Below are positions 1 through 5,105 of a stretch of DNA of 5,105 bases, piece by piece. A program made the position numbers and the translations under genes. How positions within the stretch are numbered: position 1 is the stretch's first letter; the number at the start of each line of letters is the position of its first letter. Under the pieces are notes generated by a model, which was not told where the DNA came from, searched no databases, and was given only the letters and a program-made list of their open reading frames with translations. This stretch comes from an uncultured Clostridia bacterium (GTDB lineage Bacteria > Bacillota > Clostridia > Christensenellales > Aristaeellaceae), in the NCBI GenBank assembly GCA_946615785.1, contig CAMOIA010000137.1, positions 1-5,105 of the forward strand, read 5' to 3'.

Positions 1-459
1 GGCAATGGCCACGCGCTGCATCTGTCCGCCGGAAAGCTGGTTTGGCCGCTTCCGGGCCTGGTCGGAAAGCCCCACGCGCTTAAGCGCTTCCAGGGCGCGC
101 CGTCTGCGCTCCTGGCGCGAAACGCCGCTTAACGTCAGCGCCAGCTCCACATTGCCAAGAACGCTCTGGTGCGGAATCAGGTTATAGCTCTGAAACACGA
201 ACCCGACCCTGTGATTGCGGTAATGATCCCAGTCCCGTTCGCGGAAATCCTTTGTGGACTTGCCGGAAATGATCAGATCGCCGGAATCATAGTGGTCAAG
301 CCCGCCCAGAATGTTCAAAAGCGTCGTTTTGCCGCCGCCGGACGGGCCGAGCACGGCGGCGAATTCGTTCTGACGGAAGGAGAGCGTGATCCCGCGAAGC
401 GCTTCCACGCGCTCGCCCCCCGCGGCGTAATCCTTCGTAATGTTTTTTAATGACAGCAT
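1..459 (-). CDS. ABC transporter ATP-binding protein, MacB/LolD-like (3' part outside window)
   Basis: This is the ATPase of an ABC transporter; it would couple ATP hydrolysis at the inner face of the membrane to an FtsX/MacB-type permease. The 153 visible residues show Walker A GPSGGGKTT (38-46, with Gly where Cys or Ser is usual), a Q-loop in FVFQSYNLIPHQSVL (87-101) and the signature LSGGQMQRVAIA (142-153). Walker B, D-loop and H-loop lie beyond the edge. The stretch GKSTKDFRERDWDHYRNH (66-83) is, from memory, typical of Clostridia proteins in which this ATPase is fused to a C-terminal FtsX-like permease, so a fusion is possible but not visible here. Two in-frame ATGs exist, at 465 and 459. 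GGAGG at 470-466 abuts the first but sits 6 nt before the second, so 459 is chosen. The substrate is unknown; drug or antimicrobial peptide export is common in the family. The family call is firm. Confidence 0.93.
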   Translation of the reverse strand, partial: MLSLKNITKDYAAGGERVEALRGITLSFRQNEFAAVLGPSGGGKTTLLNILGGLDHYDSGDLIISGKSTKDFRERDWDHYRNHRVGFVFQSYNLIPHQSVLGNVELALTLSGVSRQERRRRALEALKRVGLSDQARKRPNQLSGGQMQRVAIA

Positions 460-515
460 GTCCATCCTCCAAACAGGCGTCTGCGCTTGATGGGCTGCAA
501 AGACACCCATTTTTT

Positions 516-521
516 AGTTTA
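516..521 (-). promoter_or_regulatory. Possible extended -10 promoter of the ABC transporter gene
   Basis: On the minus strand TGG-TAAACT gives an extended -10 (TGn) followed by a 4/6 match to TATAAT, about 57 nt upstream of the chosen ATG. At 17 nt spacing the -35 position (544-539) reads GTGCAA, a poor match. A weak -35 with an extended -10 would fit an activator-dependent promoter, but the match is modest and could be chance. Confidence 0.25.
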
Positions 522-560
522 CCACAGCCAGCGCCCGCTTGCACCCGCTTTTGCAAAGAA

Positions 561-593
561 AAACATGGCAGAAACATGGCATCGGCCCATGGC
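561..593. repeat. Short direct repeats upstream of the ABC transporter gene
   Basis: AAACATGGCA occurs at 561-570 and again at 572-581, an 11-nt period close to one helical turn. The core CATGGC occurs a third time at 588-593. The repeats lie roughly 50-85 nt upstream of the transcription start implied by the possible -10 at 521-516. Same-face direct repeats in such a place are typical of response-regulator binding sites. That role is inference, since no regulator gene is visible in the window. Confidence 0.4.
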
Positions 594-613
594 GCAAAAA
601 CGAAAAAACGCGC

Positions 614-641
614 AAAAAAACCGGCTCCGTTCAGAAGCCGG
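614..641 (-). terminator. Rho-independent terminator of the glycosidase/F5-8 operon
   Basis: Read on the minus strand, CCGGCTTC (641-634) pairs with GGAGCCGG (628-621) in an 8-bp stem with one T-G wobble and a 5-nt loop. Seven T residues (620-614) follow at once, with a further T run after a short GC stretch. It starts 18 nt past the stop codon of the F5/8 gene and should end the two-gene transcript before the ABC transporter's upstream region. Confidence 0.9.
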
Positions 642-658
642 CTCAAACAAGTCTGCAA

Positions 659-1255
659 TCAATACACGCAGATCTCCGCGGCCTGCGCGCCGCCGGTGCG
701 GGAGGAAGAATTGAGCGTAAAGACCAGGCGCACAAAAGCCGCCTCCACCGTGTCAAAATCGATGCGGATACGGTTTCCCGTCGCGGCGTCAAACTGGTAT
801 TTCTCGGCAGGCGCAGCTTCCGTAAAGCTCTCGCCGTCCAGACTGAAGAGTACGGCGATTTCCTGGATCCTCGGTTCCCAGATGGACGACGGGTTCAGAC
901 AGACCGCCACCGTGGAAACAGGATATGTTCCCTGCAGGTCAAAGGTGATCTCCGCCGGAAAGCCCTTGCTCTCCCAGTAGGTATCGGTCTTTCCGTCGTT
1001 GACGTTTTTATCCACGTATACGTCGGTGTGCGCGCCGGAAATCACGGGCTTGCCAAGCGCCAGGTTTTCCCCTTCCGGCAGCGGAATGTAATCGGCCGCC
1101 GGGTCCGGAAAACAGGGCGGACGCTCGGCGTGCGTCTGCTCCGGCGCTTTGACCACGGTGACGACGGTTTCATTTTCCTGCGCAGCCTCCGAAGCCGCAA
1201 AAGACGGCGCGGCAAGGAGCAGACAGGCGCAGAGGATGCAAAGAATTCGGTTCAT
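659..1255 (-). CDS. Secreted F5/8 type C (discoidin/CBM32-like) domain protein
   Basis: This 198-residue secreted protein consists of one carbohydrate-binding-like module. Residues 1-20 form a signal peptide ending APSFA, with likely cleavage before ASEAAQ. A linker of about 40 residues follows, rich in charged residues and proline. Residues 64-198 form an F5/8 type C jelly-roll: NLALGKP (64-70), VNDGKTDTYWES (85-96), FDLQG (105-109), AATGNRIRIDF (158-168), VRLVFT (175-180) and the closing strand AEICVY. No catalytic domain is present. Known relatives usually sit as modules at the ends of larger glycosidases and bind galactosides or other glycans; the ligand here cannot be read. The start is supported by AAGGAG at 1268-1263, 7 nt upstream of the ATG. 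The gene follows the beta-helix gene by 15 nt and its ribosome binding site almost touches that gene's stop, so the two are co-transcribed and probably translationally coupled. Confidence 0.88.
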   Translation of the reverse strand: MNRILCILCACLLLAAPSFAASEAAQENETVVTVVKAPEQTHAERPPCFPDPAADYIPLPEGENLALGKPVISGAHTDVYVDKNVNDGKTDTYWESKGFPAEITFDLQGTYPVSTVAVCLNPSSIWEPRIQEIAVLFSLDGESFTEAAPAEKYQFDAATGNRIRIDFDTVEAAFVRLVFTLNSSSRTGGAQAAEICVY

Positions 1256-1270
1256 ACGGCGGCTCCTTCC

Positions 1271-2725
1271 TCACTCAATCGTAATGTTTTCGCAGTATTC
1301 GTTCAGGGAAAGCTTCAGCGTCTTCAGGTCGGTGATCGGGTTTCCAAGGATGGTCACATTTTTGAAGGCGACGTTCGTGATTCTGTTATCGTCGCTCTGC
1401 CCGGCAAAGCGGGACGCGGGCACTCTGCCGTTCACCGTGTTGTAAACCGTCAGACCGTCGATCAGCACGTTGTCGATGGAGCCGAATTCGTCCCGCACGG
1501 TGGACCAGGCGGAATTCTGCAGCGTCATTTCAATCAGTTCTTTGTTAAAGCCGTTGTCGCCCTGCATCATGGCGTTTTCCACCACGATGTTCCGGTAGGT
1601 AATGTCGTGCACGTAAGCGTCGTCGCTGTTGTGGATGCTGATGACCGGCTTATGGAAATTGTACAAAACCGTAATGTCCTCAAACAGGACGTCGCTGATT
1701 TCCGGGTCAAGCGTCAGTCCCTTATCCGTTTCATAGCCGATTTCCATGGACTGCGCAAGGTCCGTCCAGATCTGGATGTTTCTGAACGTGATGCCCTTTG
1801 TGGACCCGGAATAGTTCTTGATGACCAGGCTGTCGTCCCAGGTGCGGGCAAAGGAATTGGTGACCAGGTGATCCTGGCAGGACTGGAACGTAAAGCCGTC
1901 CCCGTTCTGCCGGCCGGAAATGATCTTCACGTTGTCGATGGTCACGTTTTTTGAAGCATAGGAATTCAGGTTCCAGCAGTTGGCGTTCACGATGGAGATG
2001 CCCTCCACCGTCACGTTCTTCGCGTGGTTCAAGTCGATGGGCACCCGCGCATACGATCCGGGCTGGTTCCAGGCCGCGTAATCGCTCCCGTCGATCAGTC
2101 CGCGCCCGCAGATGCGCACGTTGCTTGCGCTGTTCACGGATATAATGCTGTGCAGGACCGCGCCGCCGGAAATGTACAGGGTCTGGTTGTCCGAAAGGGC
2201 AATGGCGTCCATCACCCATTCGCCGGGGCCGATGTAAAACACGTCCGGGTCGTTCGGGTCGGGCACGTCCGTTTCAAGCGGATTGGCAAAAATATGCAGC
2301 GCCTTGTTCACGCTTCCGTTGAACACCACCGTATACTGCCCGGGCTGCGTAATGGAAAAGGCGGCGGCGCCTTCCCGAACCTCGGGCCGGATGCCGCAGG
2401 CAGCAGGCAGCACCTCGGCGCTCTGCACCCCGTCCGCAAGTCCGGGCATGCGCACCACGATGTCCGCCCTGCCCTCAAAATCAAAATAGGTCATGGGCGT
2501 ATCCGCAGGCTGCGTGTTGGCGTTCCAGATGTGCTCGTGGTTCACCATCACGTCGTATACGAACAGATCGACCCCATTCACGCTGACCTCGGCCGTCTCT
2601 GAGGTCGTCATCGTCTTTGGCCCTTCATAGACCGTCAGGTAGGTTTTCTGCGCAAAGGCAGCGGGAACGCATGCCGTCAGCGCCAGCAAAAGCGCGAGAA
2701 AAAAGATGAAGCTTCTCCTTTTCAT
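1271..2725 (-). CDS. Secreted right-handed beta-helix glycosidase-like protein (GH28/GH49-related)
   Basis: This 484-residue exported protein has an N-terminal beta-rich domain (about 26-145, including TYFDFEGRADIVV) followed by a pectin-lyase-fold helix that starts after DPNDPDVFYIGPGEW (156-170). Repeated coil motifs follow, such as KNVTVEGISIVN, KNVTIDNVKII and GITFRNIQIW. Candidate acidic catalytic residues are Asp276 in QNGDGF and Asp297/Asp298 in TWDDS, placed as in GH28 and GH49. The GH28 GHG histidine and RIK motif are not seen; AQSMEIGYE (324-332) occupies that region. The enzyme would cleave a polysaccharide outside the cell, but the substrate is not determinable. An upstream in-frame GTG (2743) and ATG (2740) exist. 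GGAGG at 2737-2733 lies 7 nt before the ATG at 2725, which also starts a classical MKRR-hydrophobic signal sequence, so 2725 is chosen. It is the first gene of an operon with the F5/8 protein. Confidence 0.85.
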   Translation of the reverse strand: MKRRSFIFFLALLLALTACVPAAFAQKTYLTVYEGPKTMTTSETAEVSVNGVDLFVYDVMVNHEHIWNANTQPADTPMTYFDFEGRADIVVRMPGLADGVQSAEVLPAACGIRPEVREGAAAFSITQPGQYTVVFNGSVNKALHIFANPLETDVPDPNDPDVFYIGPGEWVMDAIALSDNQTLYISGGAVLHSIISVNSASNVRICGRGLIDGSDYAAWNQPGSYARVPIDLNHAKNVTVEGISIVNANCWNLNSYASKNVTIDNVKIISGRQNGDGFTFQSCQDHLVTNSFARTWDDSLVIKNYSGSTKGITFRNIQIWTDLAQSMEIGYETDKGLTLDPEISDVLFEDITVLYNFHKPVISIHNSDDAYVHDITYRNIVVENAMMQGDNGFNKELIEMTLQNSAWSTVRDEFGSIDNVLIDGLTVYNTVNGRVPASRFAGQSDDNRITNVAFKNVTILGNPITDLKTLKLSLNEYCENITIE

Positions 2726-2747
2726 CTGCCGACCTCCCATCACTCAC

Positions 2748-2761
2748 GTTTAACGTTAAAC
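2748..2761. promoter_or_regulatory. Perfect 14-bp palindrome, probable LacI-family operator
   Basis: GTTTAACGTTAAAC is its own reverse complement. It has a central CG and AT-rich arms, the usual form of LacI/GalR-family operators. It lies just downstream of the -10 of the glycosidase operon, at about +3 to +17, and upstream of the ribosome binding site, where a bound repressor would block transcription. The palindrome is directly seen; the LacI-family assignment is inferred from its form and its place before a carbohydrate operon. No regulator gene is in the window. Confidence 0.6.
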
Positions 2762-2770
2762 CCTGTTTCT

Positions 2771-2799
2771 ATTATACAATCCAAAGCCAGATAATACAA
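2771..2799 (-). promoter_or_regulatory. Sigma-A promoter of the glycosidase/F5-8 operon
   Basis: On the minus strand the -35 is TTGTAT (2799-2794), followed by exactly 17 nt and a perfect TATAAT (2776-2771). Transcription would start near 2764, giving a leader of about 40 nt that contains the palindromic operator and the GGAGG ribosome binding site of the beta-helix gene. The -35 matches only the TTG half of the consensus, which suits a regulated promoter. Confidence 0.75.
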
Positions 2800-2864
2800 G
2801 TGACGGCGTAAAATTTCCCTACCGCGTCTGCCCCGCCTTTCTGTTTTTCCCTTCGCTTCTGATC

Positions 2865-2893
2865 TTGCATTTCCAGGAAGGCTGTGGTATAAT
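2865..2893 (+). promoter_or_regulatory. Sigma-A promoter of rpmE with extended -10
   Basis: TTGCAT (2865-2870), a 17-nt spacer and a perfect TATAAT (2888-2893) preceded by TGG, which forms an extended -10. Transcription should start at about 2899-2901, exactly where the first leader hairpin begins. It is divergent from the glycosidase promoter; the two -35 elements are about 65 bp apart. This near-ideal promoter fits a highly expressed ribosomal protein gene. Confidence 0.85.
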
Positions 2894-2899
2894 CTCCAA

Positions 2900-2963
2900 G
2901 CGGCTCATAATGAGAAGCATTTATGAATCCGCGCGGCTCATGGAAAGGCTTCTATGGATCCGC
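2900..2963 (+). promoter_or_regulatory. Tandem-hairpin 5' leader of rpmE, candidate L31 autoregulatory element
   Basis: Two adjacent imperfect repeats, 2900-2932 and 2933-2963, each read GCGG-CT-CAT, then a variable hairpin, then ATG-(A/G)AT-CCGC. In each, GCGG pairs with CCGC and CAT with ATG, around an internal loop (CT opposite AAT or GAT). The inner stems differ in sequence yet still pair: AATG with CATT in the first (loop AGAAG), GGAA with TTCT in the second (loop AGGC, one G-T wobble). Kept pairing despite changed bases suggests selection for structure. The transcript should begin at the first hairpin. L31 leader families are described in Firmicutes and other phyla; membership of this element is inference and was not tested. 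Confidence 0.6.
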
Positions 2964-2992
2964 CATTTGCGTGCGCAAGAAAGGTGAGCAAC

Positions 2993-3190
2993 ATGAAAGA
3001 AAAGATTCATCCCAAGTATGGCAAGTCCATCGTCCGCTGCGTATGCGGCGCCACCTTCGAGACCGGCAGCACCAAGCCGGAACTGAGGGTTGAAATCTGC
3101 TCCAACTGCCACCCGTTCTACACCGGCAAACAGAAAACCGTGGAGAGCGGCGGACGTGTCGATCGCTTCCGGAAGCGCTTTGGCATGTAA
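2993..3190 (+). CDS. rpmE: 50S ribosomal protein L31 (type A, zinc-binding)
   Basis: A complete 65-residue L31, a small protein of the large ribosomal subunit that helps bridge it to the head of the small subunit. It begins MKEKIHPKYG and carries four Cys for zinc in the order CVC (16, 18) and CSNC (36, 39), followed by HPFYTGKQK, VDRFRKRFG and a C-terminal Met. This is the zinc-binding form rather than the zinc-free YtiA-like paralogue. The start at 2993 is set by homology and by AAGGTGA at 2981-2987, 5 nt upstream. An in-frame ATG at 2954 would add 13 residues and lies inside the second leader hairpin, so it is rejected. The gene has its own promoter, a structured leader and a terminator just after the stop, so it is probably transcribed mostly alone. 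Confidence 0.97.
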   Translation: MKEKIHPKYGKSIVRCVCGATFETGSTKPELRVEICSNCHPFYTGKQKTVESGGRVDRFRKRFGM

Positions 3191-3196
3191 ATGCCC

Positions 3197-3244
3197 AAAA
3201 GCAGCATGGCCAACGGCTTCATGCTGCTTTTTCATTTTTTTGAC
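3197..3244 (+). terminator. Rho-independent terminator after rpmE
   Basis: A perfect 12-bp stem pairs 3197-3208 (AAAAGCAGCATG) with 3220-3231 (CATGCTGCTTTT). It is capped by a further GCC/GGC pairing around AAC (3209-3217), with TT left unpaired on the 3' side. A T-rich tail runs through 3241. It starts 6 nt after the rpmE stop and should greatly reduce read-through into the DUF1385 and prmC genes. Confidence 0.88.
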
Positions 3245-3292
3245 ATGATTCTGACCCATTTTAAACCGAATGAAAGGAGCATCACTGCCTTT

Positions 3293-4324
3293 ATGAGCGA
3301 AAACGCAACCTGCCCCAGGGCTGACATCGGCGGCCAGGCCGTGCTGGAAGGCGTCATGATGAAAGCGCCCGACGCCATCGCCGTGTCTGTCCGCCGCGCA
3401 AACGGCGACGTCGTCGTCAAACGCGAGGAATACGTGCCCCTGACCAAACGCCACAAGTGGATGGGGCTGCCCTTCATCCGCGGCAGCGTGAATATGGTTC
3501 ACATGCTCTACCTCGGCCAGAAGGTGCTGACCGACTCCACGAACATGCTCGGCCTTGAGGAAGAGGAGCCCTCCAAATTTGAAAAATGGCTTTCCGAAAA
3601 ACTTGGCAAATCCCTGGACAAGGTGGTCATGGGCGTGGCGCTTGTGCTGGCGCTGGCGCTGAGCATCGGCCTGTTCGTGCTGATTCCGAACCTTGTCATC
3701 AAGCTGTTCCCGGCGGACGGCGGCAGCGGGGTGCTGCTTATGAAAAACCTCTGCTCCGGCTTCCTGCGCATCCTGATCCTGATCGGCTACATTTACTTTG
3801 CCGGAAAGATCCCGGACATGCACAGGACTTTCCAGTATCACGGAAGCGAGCATAAAACCGTCTACTGCAACGAGGCCAATCAGCCCCTCACGCCTGAAAA
3901 CGCGCAGAAATTCAGCCGCCTGCACCCGCGCTGCGGCACCAGTTTTCTGTTTATCACCTTTTTCCTGAGCATTATTTTCTATTCCATCATCGACGTGCTG
4001 GTTTTGATGGTGACGGGCTATAACCTCGGCGACCATTATTTCGTGCGGGTTCTCAGCCGTGTGGTGCTGCTGCCGATCGTGGCGGGCATTTCCTATGAAA
4101 CCCTCAAGGCGCTCGCGCACCATGAAGGCAAACTGGTCCGCGCCCTGCGCTGGCCGGGCCTGCAGCTGCAGCGACTCACCACCCAGCCCCCGACGGACGA
4201 TATGCTGCAGGTGGCCATCATTTCCATGAAAACCGCGCTCACAGATCTTCCCGAAGGCGAGAGGACGCCGGAAGGCTGGGTGATCCTGCACCCCGACCAG
4301 GTGAACGCGCTGACAAGCGCATGA
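3293..4324 (+). CDS. DUF1385 multi-pass membrane protein of unknown function
   Basis: A complete 343-residue member of the DUF1385 family. Family marks are IGGQAVLEGVMMKAPD (12-27), the polar block FQYHGSEHKTVYCNE (180-194) and HPRCGTSFL (211-219), whose His, Glu and Cys residues could bind a metal (inference). Hydrophobic segments at about 110-137, 155-170, 216-241 and 251-266 predict roughly four membrane spans. The biochemical role is unknown. The start is placed at 3293 because the conserved region begins 12 residues in. The only good Shine-Dalgarno (AAAGGAG, 3273-3279) lies 13 nt upstream, longer than usual. The open frame extends back to 3191 but would run through the rpmE terminator. 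The gene overlaps prmC by ATGA, suggesting translational coupling; rpmE, DUF1385, prmC is an order I know from clostridial genomes. Confidence 0.92.
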   Translation: MSENATCPRADIGGQAVLEGVMMKAPDAIAVSVRRANGDVVVKREEYVPLTKRHKWMGLPFIRGSVNMVHMLYLGQKVLTDSTNMLGLEEEEPSKFEKWLSEKLGKSLDKVVMGVALVLALALSIGLFVLIPNLVIKLFPADGGSGVLLMKNLCSGFLRILILIGYIYFAGKIPDMHRTFQYHGSEHKTVYCNEANQPLTPENAQKFSRLHPRCGTSFLFITFFLSIIFYSIIDVLVLMVTGYNLGDHYFVRVLSRVVLLPIVAGISYETLKALAHHEGKLVRALRWPGLQLQRLTTQPPTDDMLQVAIISMKTALTDLPEGERTPEGWVILHPDQVNALTSA

Positions 4325-5105
4325 CCGTCGGCACGCTCCTGAACGAAGGGAAACATACGCTGCTCGCATCCGGCGTACCGGACGCGGCCTATGACGCCTC
4401 GGCGCTGCTCGCCGAGGCGCTTTGGACGGAGCGGCTTACCCTTTTGCTTCAGAAGGACACGCCCGTTCCTCCGGAAAAAGAAGCGCTGTTTCGCGCCTGG
4501 ATTTCGCGCCGCGCGTCCCGCGAACCCCTGCAGTACATCCTGGGGAAGGCGTTTTTCTTTGGGCGTCCCTTTGCCGTCCGACCAGGCGTGCTGATTCCAA
4601 GGTTCGATACCGAATCGCTGATGGAAGAGACCCTTTCCCTGTGTGAGCACGGCAGAGCCATGCAGGCCCTCGACCTTTGCACAGGCAGCGGCGCCATTGC
4701 AATCACCCTTGCCCTGGAGCGCCCCGGATGCCGCGTTTTCGCCTCGGATATCAGCCGAGAAGCGCTTGCGTGCGCGGAAAGCAACGCGCTTGCGCTTTCA
4801 GCAGACGTAACCTTTCTGCAGGGCGATCTTTTTGAAGCCGTAAATGAAAAAACCTTTGATCTGATCGTATCCAATCCGCCTTATATTCCGGCAAACGACC
4901 TTCAGCATCTGCAGCGGGAAGTGCTGAACGAACCCGCCCTTGCGCTAAACGGCGGCGCGGACGGTCTTGATTTTTACCGGCGGATCGCTCTTTCCCTCGC
5001 ACAGCACCTTGTCCCCGGGGGCAGCCTCTGCCTTGAATGCGGGGACGATCAGACACCGGCGCTGGAAAAGCTGTTCGCGCCGCGCTTTGAAACGATCCGG
5101 CCCTT
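4321..5105 (+). CDS. prmC: Peptide chain release factor N5-glutamine methyltransferase (3' end outside window)
   Basis: PrmC (HemK) uses S-adenosylmethionine to methylate the Gln of the GGQ motif in release factors RF1 and RF2, which improves peptide release. The 261 visible residues cover nearly the whole protein (family about 280-290). The N-terminal helical substrate-binding domain ends with REPLQYILG (67-75). LIPRFDTE (91-98) follows, with Phe-Asp where PRPETE is typical. The methyltransferase fold has motif I DLCTGSGAIAI (118-128), an acidic residue in ASDIS (141-145), the catalytic NPPY (185-188) and the family block EPALALNGGADGLDFYR (204-220). The ATG at 4321 overlaps the DUF1385 stop as ATGA, and no Shine-Dalgarno stands out before it, so translation probably depends on coupling. 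The RF1 gene prfA often follows prmC in Firmicutes and may lie just past the edge (inference). Confidence 0.95.
   Translation, partial: MTVGTLLNEGKHTLLASGVPDAAYDASALLAEALWTERLTLLLQKDTPVPPEKEALFRAWISRRASREPLQYILGKAFFFGRPFAVRPGVLIPRFDTESLMEETLSLCEHGRAMQALDLCTGSGAIAITLALERPGCRVFASDISREALACAESNALALSADVTFLQGDLFEAVNEKTFDLIVSNPPYIPANDLQHLQREVLNEPALALNGGADGLDFYRRIALSLAQHLVPGGSLCLECGDDQTPALEKLFAPRFETIRP

Noticed and set aside
539..1954. A 471-codon plus-strand open frame across the F5/8 and beta-helix genes
   Set aside because: It is antisense to two genes with clear domains, signal peptides and ribosome binding sites. Its product is rich in Arg, Val and His with no domain pattern, as expected for a shadow frame in GC-rich DNA.
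2967..2978. Small TTGC/GCAA hairpin just before the rpmE ribosome binding site
   Set aside because: Four base pairs with a 4-nt loop is too little to claim as a separate regulatory element; it may be part of the leader fold.
2954..2992. N-terminal extension of L31 from the in-frame ATG at 2954
   Set aside because: L31 proteins begin at MKEKIHPKY. The extra codons lie inside a leader hairpin, and the good ribosome binding site serves 2993.
3240..3268. Promoter for the DUF1385 gene built on TTGACA at 3240-3245
   Set aside because: The -35 is perfect, but no acceptable -10 lies at 16-18 nt. The hexamer overlaps the terminator T tract, and the implied start would fall inside the Shine-Dalgarno. 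Kept only as a question in the findings.
3191..3292. N-terminal extension of the DUF1385 protein from the ATG at 3191
   Set aside because: It would translate through the rpmE terminator hairpin. The family's conserved region starts near residue 12 of the shorter form.
2921..4369. A 482-codon minus-strand open frame opposite rpmE and the DUF1385 gene
   Set aside because: It is fully antisense to two confidently identified genes, low in complexity (His, Gln and Ala rich) and has no ribosome binding site or motif.
4449..5056. Several minus-strand open frames opposite prmC
   Set aside because: They overlap the clear PrmC motifs on the other strand and show no domain, signal peptide or ribosome binding site.

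Overview
The window looks like a chromosomal segment of a moderately GC-rich Gram-positive anaerobe, most probably a Clostridia member. Three things point that way. The order rpmE, DUF1385 membrane protein, prmC is one I know from clostridial genomes. The ABC ATPase closely resembles a Clostridia ATPase group. The ribosome binding sites are strong and of Firmicutes type. This placement comes from protein resemblance and gene order only.

Layout. The left half is on the minus strand. At the left edge is the N-terminal part of an ABC transporter ATPase (1-459, cut by the window edge). It is followed by a regulatory gap (460-658) that also holds the terminator of the next transcription unit. That unit is a two-gene operon (659-2725) for secreted carbohydrate-active proteins. 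Its first gene encodes a right-handed beta-helix glycosidase-like protein related to GH28/GH49. Its second gene, 15 nt downstream, encodes a small secreted F5/8 type C (discoidin/CBM32-like) protein. The operon has a good sigma-A promoter, a perfect 14-bp palindrome just after the expected transcription start (a LacI-family-like operator), and a strong intrinsic terminator.

A 267-bp divergent intergenic region (2726-2992) separates this operon from plus-strand housekeeping genes: rpmE (ribosomal protein L31, zinc-binding form), a DUF1385 multi-pass membrane protein, and prmC (release factor glutamine methyltransferase, cut by the right edge). rpmE has an almost ideal extended -10 promoter. 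Its 5' leader begins with two adjacent imperfect repeats (2900-2932 and 2933-2963) that fold into equivalent hairpins, which makes it a candidate L31 autoregulatory leader. A 12-bp-stem terminator lies between rpmE and the DUF1385 gene. The DUF1385 and prmC reading frames overlap by ATGA.

How the parts relate. The left operon probably takes part in breakdown of a plant or other complex polysaccharide, induced by sugar. The right cluster serves translation. The two share only the divergent intergenic region. The most interesting element is the tandem-hairpin leader of rpmE, followed by the separate glycosidase-like/binding-module pair with its palindromic operator.
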